64,000 bases of DNA from Novosphingobium sp. GTDB lineage: Bacteria; Pseudomonadota; Alphaproteobacteria; Sphingomonadales; Sphingomonadaceae. Each line of letters begins with the position of its first letter. Position 1 is the stretch's first letter. This document shows, piece after piece, positions 45,633-55,825 of the stretch. Under the pieces are notes generated by a model that searched no databases, was not told where the DNA came from, and was given only the letters and a program-made list of their open reading frames with translations. A program made the translations under genes and the position numbers. Location: NCBI RefSeq assembly GCF_019748365.1, contig NZ_JAIEPN010000040.1:1-64000 (forward strand). Reading direction: 5' to 3'.

Positions 45633-45699
45633 CCGGTGTTCTCCTCATCCCGTCCATGGGCTTCATGGCACGCGCGGGACAGCGGAAAAACGATCCAGA

Positions 45700-46434
45700 T
45701 CAAGAATCCTGCTGGGCGAGGACGGCGGGGCCGGTGGGTGCGGGGGCGTGGTTCTCGATGATCGGCTGGCCCACGCCGAGGCGCTTGCCATCGGTGACGA
45801 TCACCTTGTCGCCCAGGCTGGCGACGCCGAACAGGCGCTTGGCAAACTCGTCCGGCACGCCGATGCAGCCGTTGGTGGCATAGCCGCGCTCCACCTTGCT
45901 GCCATGGATCGAGACGCCATCATTGGTGAGGCGCAGCATCCAGGGCATCGGTGCATCGTAGATGTTGGAGACGTGGTCGGCGTCCTTCTGGCTGATCGGG
46001 AACATGCCGGTGGGGGTGGGCTTGCTGCCATAGCCCTTGAGGATGGCGGCGGCGCCGATCTCGTGCCCGTCGCGGAAGACCGAGATGGTGCGGGCTTCGA
46101 GATCGACCGTCACGACGATGGGGCCGGTTGCGGCGGCGCTTTCGTCCCAGAAGAACTGGCCGAACTTGATGGGTTCATCGATCTTGAGGATCGACTTGAC
46201 GACAAAGGGGCTGTTGGCGGGAGGCGCGGGCGGTGTGAGCGTGGCAGGCTTGGCGAGCGGCTTGATGGCGGGGGCGACATGGGCTTCGGCCTGCGAACCG
46301 CCGAACAGGACTTGCGCGACATCCTTGCCGACGTTGAACGCCAGCAGACAGCCGAGCGACATGGCGATGAAGCCGAGCGGCGCGGTGACCCAGCGGGAGC
46401 GGACAAGATCGAGGGGGGACTTGAGGCCGGACAT
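45700..46434 (-). CDS. L,D-transpeptidase (YkuD) family protein
   Basis: TPTGMFPISQKDADH...VSIHGSKVERGYATNGCIGVPDEFAKRLF; N-terminal TM. Confidence 0.85.
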   Translation of the reverse strand: MSGLKSPLDLVRSRWVTAPLGFIAMSLGCLLAFNVGKDVAQVLFGGSQAEAHVAPAIKPLAKPATLTPPAPPANSPFVVKSILKIDEPIKFGQFFWDESAAATGPIVVTVDLEARTISVFRDGHEIGAAAILKGYGSKPTPTGMFPISQKDADHVSNIYDAPMPWMLRLTNDGVSIHGSKVERGYATNGCIGVPDEFAKRLFGVASLGDKVIVTDGKRLGVGQPIIENHAPAPTGPAVLAQQDS

Positions 46435-46569
46435 GGCGATTCTGGACGCTCCTTTCGCTTGCAGAGTAGCGTAAACGAAAGGGTTGGCGAGCGGCATTCG
46501 GGCCGCGTCCCGGCAAGGGACGGGGCGGGCTCCGATCCTTAAGCCGGATGGTTAATGCGGGTGCTGAGC

Positions 46570-47364
46570 TCAGGCGACTTCGTGTACCTCGATCGCCAGC
46601 TCGCGCAGGTCGGCCTGGCCAAAGCTGGTCAGGAAACTGGTGTCTGCCGCATCGCGGCCCACCGCGATCCGCGCAAACGAGGCAGCATCAGCCATGCCGG
46701 TCGCATCGACAATATGCCAGCCACCCACGCCCTCGGCACTCGTCAGCCACACTTCGGCCACCGCATGGAAATCCTGCGGATGGACTTTGGCGCCGTAGCC
46801 GCTGGCAAACCGCGCGGGGATCGCGGCGGCGCGGGCAAAGCAGATCAGCGTGTGCGCATAATCGCGGCAGACGCCGCGGCGTTCGACAAAGCTGTCGATC
46901 GCGGTGGTCGAGGCATCGCTTACTCCGGGCACATAGCGATAGTGCGCCGCGATCCAGTCTCGCATTGCCGCCACTTTTGCGCCGCCTTCGAACGCGGCAA
47001 ATTCCTCGTCGACAAAGGGCGAGAAGCGGTTGGCGGGGCAATAATGCGAATCCATCAGATAGGGCACCGTCTCGCCCGGCAGGCGGTGCGGCGGCAGTGC
47101 GGCGAGGGTTTCGAGCGGCTCTGTCCGGCCAAGCACCTCGACTTGCGCCGCATAAGTAACCGCGCAATCGCCTTCCTGATGCAGCCAGATCCGTTCGCCA
47201 ATCCCGTCCTGCGCGGGTACTCGCGTGAAATGGCCCGAAGGTGTGCTATCGAGCGCGCTGGTCAGGAGCCGCTGGCCTCCCGTTGCCGCGACTTCGATCT
47301 GGAGGAGGATGTCGGTCGGCTCGGCACAGTGCCAGACCAGACGGGTCGTGATGGAAAGGTGCAT
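46570..47364 (-). CDS. transglutaminase-like protein
   Basis: FVERRGVCRDYAHTLICFARAAAIPARFASGYGAKVHPQDFHAVAEVWL. Confidence 0.93.
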   Translation of the reverse strand: MHLSITTRLVWHCAEPTDILLQIEVAATGGQRLLTSALDSTPSGHFTRVPAQDGIGERIWLHQEGDCAVTYAAQVEVLGRTEPLETLAALPPHRLPGETVPYLMDSHYCPANRFSPFVDEEFAAFEGGAKVAAMRDWIAAHYRYVPGVSDASTTAIDSFVERRGVCRDYAHTLICFARAAAIPARFASGYGAKVHPQDFHAVAEVWLTSAEGVGGWHIVDATGMADAASFARIAVGRDAADTSFLTSFGQADLRELAIEVHEVA

Positions 47365-47460
47365 GGTTTGCCCGGGGCGGAGGCCGTGATGGCCGCTGCG
47401 CAATGGTGGATAGGACGGGTTTCAGCACGATGAAAGGTTCGCGTGGCTAGAGGGTCGCTC

Positions 47461-48144
47461 ATGACGCAGATCTATACCTGGCTGGAAAGCGGCGCCCCGT
47501 GGCTGGGGCAGCTTTCGCCGCTGTTTGCCGCGACGTGTCTGGCGCTGCTGCTGGTGGTCATCGGCGGCGCGCTGGCGGGGCGCGGGCGGCGGTCCGGGGG
47601 TGCGGTGCGGTTTGCCGGGAACCTGCTGATGCTGGCGGTGTTCGGCCTTGCGGTCCTGCGTTTCGTGCGGATGGACCCGAGTTTCGATGCGGCGCTCCAC
47701 AGCCTTGGCGGCCCGGCGCAGACCGTTTCGGGCGGGGAGACGCGCATTCCGCTGGCCGCCGACGGACACTATTGGATCAAGGCAAGGCTCAACGGGGTGC
47801 CGCTGCGGCTGATGGTCGATACCGGCGCAACGGTGACGGCGCTATCGGGCGACGTGGCGCAGGCAGCCGGGGTGGAACCTGATGGCATGCGGCCGGACGC
47901 CACGGTCGAGACCGCGAATGGCAGCGTGTCGGCGGTTCCGGCGCGGATCGACGAACTGCGCTTCGGATCGGTGGTGGCGCGCGATCTCGATGCGATCGTG
48001 CTGCCTGCGGAGGGTGGGCCCAACGTGCTTGGGATGAATTTCCTGACCCGCCTCAAGGGCTGGCGGGTGGAAGATGGCGTGCTGATCCTTACACCGCACC
48101 GTCCGCAAGTGGAGGCGGCAAGCGGGGAACTCCCAGCCAGGTGA
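47461..48144 (+). CDS. membrane-anchored retropepsin-like aspartic protease
   Basis: LRLMVDTGATVTALSGDVAQAAGV; NVLGMNFLTRLKGWRVEDGVLIL; N-terminal TMs. Confidence 0.88.
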   Translation: MTQIYTWLESGAPWLGQLSPLFAATCLALLLVVIGGALAGRGRRSGGAVRFAGNLLMLAVFGLAVLRFVRMDPSFDAALHSLGGPAQTVSGGETRIPLAADGHYWIKARLNGVPLRLMVDTGATVTALSGDVAQAAGVEPDGMRPDATVETANGSVSAVPARIDELRFGSVVARDLDAIVLPAEGGPNVLGMNFLTRLKGWRVEDGVLILTPHRPQVEAASGELPAR

Positions 48145-49348
48145 GCCTTCGCCACAGGGCTTCGAGCGGGCCCTGACCGAAGCGGGCGAGCCACCAGCGC
48201 GGCCAGGCCAGCATCAGTGCCCATCCGCCAAGGACGACGAGCGGAAGCGCGGCGCGGGGCAGCACCCCGCCAAGGCTGAGGCCCCAGCCGGCGAAGAGTG
48301 CGATCATCACGACAGTGGTGCCGAGATAGTTGGTGAAGGCGCAGCGCCCGGCAGCGGCCAGATGCGTGCCTAAGGGACTGCCTTGCAGGCGTGGCCAGAG
48401 CAGCAGCAGCGCGGCCAGATAGCCGAGCGTCATGGCGAGGTGCGGGATCGCGGCGAGCGAACCCATGACCGCGAACATCGCCCCGGGCGGGAACCGGTGC
48501 AGCGCCGCCCAGCCGATCAGCGCGGCGCTCATCGCGCCGCCGGCGGCGATGCCGATCCACGCGATGCGGCGCAGGGTTGCAGGCTCCCACTCGCCGGTGA
48601 ACAGCCCCATCCGCAGCAGCGCCATGCCGAGCAGCATGAGCGGAAAGGTCTCGAAGAAGGTCGCGCCGAGGGTTTCGAGCGGGAGCAGGGGCGCGGTGGT
48701 CAGGCGGATCCGGACGGCTTCGAGGAAGGGGGCGTGGAGCACCCGGCTGTCGGCTGCGATGGAGGCGGCGATGCGGCCCATCATGGCGGTCTGTTCGGCG
48801 GCTTCGGCGGGAGTGCCGTGTCCGGCGAGCACGCGGCTTTCGGTGGCGATGGCGGCGAGATCTCCGATCATTTCAAGGCCATGGCTGGCAAGGAAGAGCA
48901 GCAGCGCGGCAGCGGCGAGTGGTTCGGGCGCGAGGCGGCGCAGGGCGAAGGCGAGCATGCCGCAGACGGCGTAAGGGAAGAGAATGTCGCCCCACCACAG
49001 CAGCGCGTAGTGCGCATAGCCGAACAGCATCAGCAGGAGCAGGCGGCGCACTTGCATGAGGTCTGCATTGGCGCCGCGCCGCTCGGCCGCATCGGCGAAC
49101 AGCATCATGCTTGCTCCGAACAGGAGCGTGAAAAGGCCGCGCATCTTGCCTTCGAACAGGACGTAGGCGGCGGCGAACCACAGCGCGCCGCCCAAATCCG
49201 GGCCGGATTCGAGGCGGGGCAGCGCGGGGCTGAAGGTGGCGAGCAGCGGCCCCCAGAACCCGGTCACGTTGATCGCTAGAATGCCGAGCACGGCAACCCC
49301 GCGCACGAAATCAAGCGCGCCGATGCGTTCCGGCTTGGGGGCGGACAT
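48089..49348 (-). CDS. DUF418 / YeiB-like membrane protein
   Basis: RIGALDFVRGVAVLGILAINVTGFWGP; FTNYLGTTVVMIALFAGWGLSL. Confidence 0.88.
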   Translation of the reverse strand: MSAPKPERIGALDFVRGVAVLGILAINVTGFWGPLLATFSPALPRLESGPDLGGALWFAAAYVLFEGKMRGLFTLLFGASMMLFADAAERRGANADLMQVRRLLLLMLFGYAHYALLWWGDILFPYAVCGMLAFALRRLAPEPLAAAALLLFLASHGLEMIGDLAAIATESRVLAGHGTPAEAAEQTAMMGRIAASIAADSRVLHAPFLEAVRIRLTTAPLLPLETLGATFFETFPLMLLGMALLRMGLFTGEWEPATLRRIAWIGIAAGGAMSAALIGWAALHRFPPGAMFAVMGSLAAIPHLAMTLGYLAALLLLWPRLQGSPLGTHLAAAGRCAFTNYLGTTVVMIALFAGWGLSLGGVLPRAALPLVVLGGWALMLAWPRWWLARFGQGPLEALWRRLTWLGVPRLPPPLADGAV

Positions 49349-49354
49349 GTGACG

Positions 49355-50470
49355 TCAGGGCGCCACCACGAGGCAGGCCAGGCCCCCGGCCTTGAGCGCG
49401 GCGCAGGCGCGCTGCGCGCCGTCCTGCGAATAGCCTGTGGCAAACAGACGCGTGACGGTGCCGGGCACATCCTGCCGGGCATGACCGGCGATTTCGGGCC
49501 GGGAACGCACGCGCGCCCAGAGCGCATCGGCATTGGCTTTTACGCCGAACGCGCCGAGCTGGATGCGATAGGCCCCGCTGCGGCTGGTCGTCGCCACGGC
49601 AGTGGGAGCCGGGGCCGCTTTGGGCGGAGCGGGCTTGGGCGTGGCAGGCTTCACCGGCACCGGTTTCGGTTTGGGCGGGGCAGGAGGGTTCATCGGCGGC
49701 TGATAGGCCACGGCGGGTTCGGACGGGCCGGATGGCGGCAGATCGACTTTCTCGAGCGCGCCCGGCGGCGTTCTGGCCGTTGCAGCGGTCGGCACCGGCG
49801 CGCCTTGCCCGCCAAGGTCTGCCGCAGCCAGTTCCCGGCCGCGGGCTTCGGCGGCTTTCTGGTCCAGTTCGCTGGCGAGGCTGACGCCCATCTGGCGCTG
49901 CGCGAGCGGGATTGTCTGGTTCATCGTGGCGAGGCTGCCGGTCGCCTGCGGGAGGCCTGCGGCGGCGGCGCGCGTGATCAGGGCATAGGCGCGCACCCAA
50001 TCCTTGGGCGTATAATCGCCGTTGTAGGATGCGATCCCCAGCACATACATCGCGCGCGGCTCGCCCCGGTCGGCGGCGGATTGCAGCCAGGGCATCGCGG
50101 CCTGCTGGCGATTGGTCTGGAACAGCAGGATGCCGTAATTGTCTGCCGCCGCGATATGGCCGAGCCGGGCGGCCTTGCCAAAGTAGGCTTCGGCGTTGAC
50201 GAGATCCTTGGGGACGCCGCGGCCGAGCTTGTAGGCCTGGCCAAGGTTGAACAGCGCATCGGCATCGCCTTTGGCCGCAGGGGCCTGCCACGCCTTGACC
50301 GCGGCCTCGTAGTTTCCGGCGGACCACGCATCGACCCCGGTTCGCACTGCGGCGGCGGTCGCCGCATCGGGAGGTGTGGGTACGCCTTGCGCGCCGGGCG
50401 CGGCCGAAACCGGCTGCGTGATGCCCGAAACGCCGAGCGACGCCGCCACAAGGAGAGCAAGTCCGCGCAT
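49355..50470 (-). CDS. Sel1-like repeat + SPOR domain protein, exported
   Basis: DADALFNLGQAYKLGRGVPKDLVNAEAYFGKAA; C-terminal YRIQLGAFGVKANADALWARV...LFATGYSQDGAQRACAALKAGGLACLVV. Confidence 0.88.
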   Translation of the reverse strand: MRGLALLVAASLGVSGITQPVSAAPGAQGVPTPPDAATAAAVRTGVDAWSAGNYEAAVKAWQAPAAKGDADALFNLGQAYKLGRGVPKDLVNAEAYFGKAARLGHIAAADNYGILLFQTNRQQAAMPWLQSAADRGEPRAMYVLGIASYNGDYTPKDWVRAYALITRAAAAGLPQATGSLATMNQTIPLAQRQMGVSLASELDQKAAEARGRELAAADLGGQGAPVPTAATARTPPGALEKVDLPPSGPSEPAVAYQPPMNPPAPPKPKPVPVKPATPKPAPPKAAPAPTAVATTSRSGAYRIQLGAFGVKANADALWARVRSRPEIAGHARQDVPGTVTRLFATGYSQDGAQRACAALKAGGLACLVVAP

Positions 50471-50763
50471 GTCCGGTCGATTCTCCTGTGGAACCCATTG
50501 CCTGAAAAGCAGGGTTAACCCTGCCGTGCTGCACTGCAGTGCGCAAGGACATCTGCGCATGCCCAATGCGCCTCACAAGCTCCAAGGTGATTAGCGCAGA
50601 TGGTTAATGCCGAAAAGACAGGATCTTGGCGCGGGGTTCAGACCCCCATTGCGCAAAATCACCTGCACCGGACGCGTGGATGTTAACCAAAATTTGAGGG
50701 TCTTCTGCGATCCCCCTGCAAGACACCATTCGGTTTTTTCGTCTCGCCCATAGGGGGGTTACT

Positions 50764-51492
50764 TTGCGCGTACTGGCTTTGGCATCGCAGAAGGGAGGGT
50801 CCGGCAAGACGACCTTGTCCGGTCACCTTGCCGTTCAGGCGCAGCGCGCGGGCGCCGGCCCGGTCGTTCTCATCGACATCGACCCGCAAGGTTCGCTGTC
50901 CGACTGGTGGAACGAGCGCGAGGCGGAATACCCGGCTTTTGCGCAGACCACCGTGGCGCGCCTTGCCAGCGATCTCGCCATCCTGCGCCAGCAGGGCTTC
51001 AAGCTGGCCGTGATCGATACCCCGCCCGCGATCACCATGGCGATCCAGTCGGTGATCTCGGTCGCCGAACTCATTGTCGTGCCGACGCGTCCGAGCCCGC
51101 ATGACCTGCGCGCCGTGGGTGCCACGGTCGATCTGTGCGAGCGCGCGGGCAAGCCGTTGATCTTCGTGGTCAATGCCGCGACGCCCAAGGCGCGGATCAC
51201 CTCCGAAGCCGCGGTTGCGCTTTCGCAGCACGGCACCGTCGCGCCGATCACGCTGCACCACCGCACCGATTTTGCCGCATCGATGATCGATGGCCGCACG
51301 GTGATGGAAGTCGATCCCTCGAGCAAGTCCGCTGCCGAAGTTGCGGCGCTGTGGACCTATGTTTCCGAGCGGCTCGAGAAGAATTTCCGCCGCACCGTGT
51401 TCGCGGTGCCGCAGCCCGGCCATGCCGTGCCCTCCATGCCCGGCGCACCGCGCGGCGCAGGCGGCTTCGGCCGCCGCGTGATCGGCTCCTGA
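50764..51492 (+). CDS. ParA-family ATPase (TTG start)
   Basis: LASQKGGSGKTTLSGHLAVQAQ; VVLIDIDPQGSLSDWW; LAVIDTPP. Confidence 0.92.
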   Translation: MRVLALASQKGGSGKTTLSGHLAVQAQRAGAGPVVLIDIDPQGSLSDWWNEREAEYPAFAQTTVARLASDLAILRQQGFKLAVIDTPPAITMAIQSVISVAELIVVPTRPSPHDLRAVGATVDLCERAGKPLIFVVNAATPKARITSEAAVALSQHGTVAPITLHHRTDFAASMIDGRTVMEVDPSSKSAAEVAALWTYVSERLEKNFRRTVFAVPQPGHAVPSMPGAPRGAGGFGRRVIGS

Positions 51493-51505
51493 GCGAAGGA
51501 CGCCG

Positions 51506-52030
51506 ATGATGAGCGAACCCAAGCCTTTCGCCTCGCTGAGCCCGAGCCTGCTCGCCCGCAAGGGTGCGGCCCGTCCGGCGATGCGCCCGCAACTGATCCC
51601 CCTGACCGCCGAAGACCGCCAGCGCATGGGCTTTGGCCCGGCCGTCGATGCCGATGACCTCGGCTGGAACGACCATGGCGAAGACCTGGCTCAGGCGGCG
51701 CCTGCTGCCGATGTCATCGCGATTGCGGCGGACCCGCTGCCCGAACCGGCCCAGCCGGAAGTGCTGCGGCAGATCGAATCGCTGGCCGATGTGCTCAAGG
51801 TCCCGGCCCCGGCCGCGTCGCTGAACCGCCGCGAGCGGGGCACCGCGCTCAAGGAAGGGCGCAAGGCGGCCTTCACGCTCCGTCTGGACTCGTCGCGCCA
51901 TCTGCGCCTGCGCCTTGCCTGCACGCTCGACAACCGCAGCGCCCAACAACTCGTGGTCGAAGCTCTCGACCGTTTCCTCGAAGCGAGGCCCGGTCTCGAC
52001 GACCTTGCTCGCCGCGCCCTTCGCTCCTGA
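51506..52030 (+). CDS. protein with C-terminal ribbon-helix-helix-like segment, putative ParA partner
   Basis: KAAFTLRLDSSRHLRLRLACTLDNRSAQQLVVEALDRFLEA resembles CopG/RHH pattern; 13 nt after parA. Confidence 0.65.
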   Translation: MMSEPKPFASLSPSLLARKGAARPAMRPQLIPLTAEDRQRMGFGPAVDADDLGWNDHGEDLAQAAPAADVIAIAADPLPEPAQPEVLRQIESLADVLKVPAPAASLNRRERGTALKEGRKAAFTLRLDSSRHLRLRLACTLDNRSAQQLVVEALDRFLEARPGLDDLARRALRS

Positions 52031-53412
52031 TGCAAGCCTATCAACCGGGACTTCATGCCATGACCACCGCACTCGACAGCAAGACTGACCGGAAAGCCGC
52101 CTACCGGCTCGCCCGGATCTGCCTGACCACCGCGCTGGCGGCCGGTCTTCTCTCCGGTTGCGCTGCGGGCGGGCCGAACCATGCCAAGTTCGCCTCCAAT
52201 GCGCAGACAGCGCTTGGCAAGGGCAGCCCGGACAAGGCGATCGCGCTGGCGGAGCAGGCTGTGCTCGCCAGCCCCCGCAATGCCGCATACCGCACGCTGC
52301 TCGGCTCGGCCTATTTGCGCGCAGGCCGCTTCGAAGCGGCGCGTCAGGCGTTCGATGAGGCGATGCAGCTTGGCGAGGACGGCGGAAAGGCCGCGCTGAG
52401 CCTCGCGCTTGCCGATATCGCGCTCGGGCATGGCAACGCAGCGATCGATACGCTCAACACCTATCGCGACAGCATTCCCGCTTCGGACTACGGCCTGGCC
52501 ATGGCGATGGCTGGACAGACCCAGACCGGCATCGCCGCACTGACCGACGCGCTGCGGGGTGGCGAAAACACCCCCAAAGTGCGCCAGAACCTCGCCTATG
52601 CCTATGCGCTTGATGGCAGCTGGAGCGAAGCCAAGCTGATGGCGCAGCAGGATGTCCCGGCGGACAAGCTGGCCGAGCGCCTGCAGACCTGGGCATTCAT
52701 GGCGCGGCCCGAAGACACCCGCCGCCGCGTTGCGAGCCTGCTCGGCGCGCCGGCCAATGCCGATGGCGGCCAGCCGACCGCGCTGGCGCTGGCGAACTTC
52801 CCCGCACCGGCGCAGCTGGCAGAGGAAGCGGTGGCCATGTCCGCCACGCAGCAGGCAGCCAGCGGCGACGCGGCGGAACTCGCCAAGGCGGCCGCAACGG
52901 CCATGCCTGCCCCCCAGACCGATGCCGCAGCACCCCAGCCGGCGCTGGCCGATGCTTCCAGCGCGCCGACCGAGGCGAAGATCGCCGCGATCGACGTGGC
53001 GCCTTCGGCTGCTGCCGCTCCCGCTCCGGCAGTGCAAGCGATGGTTTCACAGCCGGTCGTCCAGCCGGTGCGTGGTGCGCGCAGCGCGCAGCCTGCGGCT
53101 GCGGCCGGTGTGCGCGGCAACCATGTCGTCCAGCTCGGCTCGTTTGCCTCGAACGAGGGCGCACAGCGCGCCTGGCGGCACTTCACCGCGCGCAACCGCA
53201 GCCTTGCCGGCTATCACAGCCAGATCACGCAAGTTGCGGTGAACGGCCGCCAGTTCTGGCGCGTTCAGGCCATGGGCTTCAACGGCTTCGCTTCGGCGCG
53301 GCAGATGTGCCGGTCGGTCAAGGCCAAGGGCGGCGTCTGCCTCGTGATGGCCGATCCGGCGATGACAAGCCCGCAGGGTCGCCCGATGCCGACGCGCATG
53401 GCGCAGCGCTGA
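52030..53412 (+). CDS. TPR-like + SPOR domain lipoprotein/exported protein
   Basis: AAGLLSGCAAGG lipobox-like; TPR-like helices; C-terminal HVVQLGSFASNEGAQRAWRHF...RVQAMGFNGFASARQMCRSVKAKGGVCLVM. ATG 52060 also possible. Confidence 0.85.
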   Translation: MQAYQPGLHAMTTALDSKTDRKAAYRLARICLTTALAAGLLSGCAAGGPNHAKFASNAQTALGKGSPDKAIALAEQAVLASPRNAAYRTLLGSAYLRAGRFEAARQAFDEAMQLGEDGGKAALSLALADIALGHGNAAIDTLNTYRDSIPASDYGLAMAMAGQTQTGIAALTDALRGGENTPKVRQNLAYAYALDGSWSEAKLMAQQDVPADKLAERLQTWAFMARPEDTRRRVASLLGAPANADGGQPTALALANFPAPAQLAEEAVAMSATQQAASGDAAELAKAAATAMPAPQTDAAAPQPALADASSAPTEAKIAAIDVAPSAAAAPAPAVQAMVSQPVVQPVRGARSAQPAAAAGVRGNHVVQLGSFASNEGAQRAWRHFTARNRSLAGYHSQITQVAVNGRQFWRVQAMGFNGFASARQMCRSVKAKGGVCLVMADPAMTSPQGRPMPTRMAQR

Positions 53413-53436
53413 TCTTCAGGCCTTTGCGTTGATGCT

Positions 53437-53465
53437 GGCCCGCTTCCCTCGGGGGGAGGCGGGCC
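53437..53465. terminator. stem-loop between convergent genes
   Basis: ggcccgc (53437-53443) / gcgggcc (53459-53465). Confidence 0.55.
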
Positions 53466-53474
53466 GGTCTCGTT

Positions 53475-54704
53475 TCAGGCGATGCGGCTGCCGCCCTTGA
53501 ACAGGGCGGTGACGCGGCCTTCGACCGGGCGGCGATCGAACGGGGTGTTGCCCGCTGTGGCCGCCATCTTGCTGCGATCGACGATCCATGGCCGTTCCGG
53601 CTCGACCAGCGCAAGATCGGCTTCGAGGCCCACTTCGAGCCGCCCGGCGGGGACGCCGAGCAGCGCGGCAGGATTGCCCGCGAGGAGTGCGAAAGCGCGG
53701 GCCAGATCGATGCGGCCATCGCGCACGAGGGTGAGCGTCAGCGGCAGCAGCGTTTCCGCGCCCGCCATGCCCGGCTCGGCATCGGCGAAAGGCAGGCGCT
53801 TGTCTTCCGCGCCGCGCGGATCGTGGCCCGAGGCGATCACGTCGATCGTGCCATCGGCGATGGCGGCGATCACCGCCTGCCGGTCCGCATCGCTGCGCAA
53901 GGGCGGCGAAAGGCGGCAGAACGTGCGGAAATGCGCGAGTTCCAGATCGGAGAGCATGAAGTGCGCGGGGGTGACGCCGGCGGTCACGCGCACCCCGCGT
54001 GCCTTGGCCGCGCGGACGCACGCGAGCGCGGTGGCGGTCGTTACTTGCCGGAAATGCAGGCGGCAGCCGGTCAGTTCGGCGAGCGCGATATCGCGCTGGA
54101 CGGCAAGCGCTTCGGCCTCGGCGGGCGCGGAGGGGAGGCCCAGCCGGGTCGCCATCTCACCGGCGGTGGCGACGGCGCTGCCTGCAATCCCGGCATCCTC
54201 GGCATGGGTGACGAGCACGAGGCCGAGCATCGCGCAGTAGCTCATCAGGCGGTGCATCACGCCCGAATCGGCGATCCAGCGGCGGCCCGTTGCGACGGCC
54301 TTGGCTCCGGCATCGCGCATCAGGGCGATTTCGGCGAGTTCCGCACCCTCCAGCCCGCGCGTGGCGGCGGCGAGGGGGTGGACCCACATGTCCGGCTTGC
54401 CCGATTGCGCGGCGAATCGGACGCGCGCCGGGTGATCGAGCGGCGGGCCTTGATCGGGCATCAGCGCGGCGCGGGTGATCCCACCGAAGTGGAACGCGGG
54501 CTTGTCGATGGCGAAGACGCCGAGATCGACGAGGCCCGGGGTGATCAGCGCGCCTTTGGCATCGAGCACATCATCGCCCGGTTCGGGGCTGACGTCACCC
54601 AGCGCGGCGATGCGGCCATCGGCGACGCGCAGCGCGCCTGCCTGCGGGGTGCCTGCGGGCAGAACCAGCCTGCCGCCGGTGATTGTGAGCGGACGCGGGG
54701 TCAT
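53475..54704 (-). CDS. pyrC: dihydroorotase-like protein (PyrC'), probably non-catalytic
   Basis: Amidohydrolase fold overlapping pyrB; HxH metal motif replaced ([15 protein letters not shown]). Confidence 0.85.
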   Translation of the reverse strand: MTPRPLTITGGRLVLPAGTPQAGALRVADGRIAALGDVSPEPGDDVLDAKGALITPGLVDLGVFAIDKPAFHFGGITRAALMPDQGPPLDHPARVRFAAQSGKPDMWVHPLAAATRGLEGAELAEIALMRDAGAKAVATGRRWIADSGVMHRLMSYCAMLGLVLVTHAEDAGIAGSAVATAGEMATRLGLPSAPAEAEALAVQRDIALAELTGCRLHFRQVTTATALACVRAAKARGVRVTAGVTPAHFMLSDLELAHFRTFCRLSPPLRSDADRQAVIAAIADGTIDVIASGHDPRGAEDKRLPFADAEPGMAGAETLLPLTLTLVRDGRIDLARAFALLAGNPAALLGVPAGRLEVGLEADLALVEPERPWIVDRSKMAATAGNTPFDRRPVEGRVTALFKGGSRIA

Positions 54705-55741
54705 GCCGCGGCTCCTTCCGCTGCCGCCCAGCCGGGCACGCCGCGCGCGCGGCGGGTGAGGACGTCAAGGCAGGCCATGCGGATCGCAACGCCGCTTTCG
54801 ACCTGACGGGTGATCAGGCTCCGCGCCGGGTGATCAGCGACCTGACTGTCGATCTCGATGCCCCGGTTCATTGGGCCTGGATGCATGACGAGCACGTTCG
54901 GCGGCAGTTTGCCGAAGCGCTCCAGCGTCAGCCCGTAGAGGTGGCGGTACTCGCGCGGTGAGGGGATGAACTGGCCGGACATGCGCTCCAATTGGAGGCG
55001 CAGCATCATGACCACATCCGCGCCCTGAAGCGCCGCGTCGAAATCATGGCTTGGCGTCACGCCCATCGCTTCGATCTCGGCAGGCATCAGCGCGGGCGGG
55101 GCGCAGACGGTGACATCGGCCCCCAGCGCGGTCAGCGAGAGGATGTTGGAGCGCGCGACGCGGCTGTGGAGGATATCGCCGCAGATCGTGACCTTGAGGC
55201 CGTTGAGATCGCTGCCGGGTGCGAGCCCCAGCGCGTGGCGGATGGTGAGCGCATCGAGCAGCGCCTGCGTCGGGTGCTCGTGGCTGCCATCGCCCGCATT
55301 GAGCACCGGGCAATCGACCTTGTCGGCAATCAGCTGCACCGCGCCCGAACTGGCGTGGCGGATCACTATGGCATCGGCGCGCATGGCATTGAGCGTCATC
55401 GCGGTGTCGATCAGCGTCTCGCCCTTCTTCACGCTGCTGGTGGCGGCATGCATGTTGACGACATCGGCGCCGAGGCGCTTGCCCGCGATTTCGAACGAGA
55501 GCAGCGTGCGGGTCGAGTTCTCGAAGAAGGCGTTGATGATGGTGAGGCCCGAGAGCACTTCGGCGCGCTTGTGGCGCTGGCGGTTGAGCGCGAGCCACTG
55601 CTCCGCCTCGTCCAGCAGGTAGAGAATCTCGTGCCGCGCAAGGTGCGCAATGCCGGTGAGATCGCGGTGCGGGAAGGCGAGGCCGCCTTCGGGGTATCGG
55701 CCAGATGGTGTGCTGGCGGCTCCAAGGTTCGATTCTGTCAT
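54701..55741 (-). CDS. pyrB: aspartate carbamoyltransferase catalytic subunit PyrB
   Basis: [64 protein letters not shown]. Confidence 0.96.
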   Translation of the reverse strand: MTESNLGAASTPSGRYPEGGLAFPHRDLTGIAHLARHEILYLLDEAEQWLALNRQRHKRAEVLSGLTIINAFFENSTRTLLSFEIAGKRLGADVVNMHAATSSVKKGETLIDTAMTLNAMRADAIVIRHASSGAVQLIADKVDCPVLNAGDGSHEHPTQALLDALTIRHALGLAPGSDLNGLKVTICGDILHSRVARSNILSLTALGADVTVCAPPALMPAEIEAMGVTPSHDFDAALQGADVVMMLRLQLERMSGQFIPSPREYRHLYGLTLERFGKLPPNVLVMHPGPMNRGIEIDSQVADHPARSLITRQVESGVAIRMACLDVLTRRARGVPGWAAAEGAAA

Positions 55742-55825
55742 CGAAACCATGCCCCTAGAGCGCCTCTTTGGGCGGCTCAAGTGTTTCGGCTGGCATCGTC
55801 GGCCGGCGAGACCTAGATATCCCCC

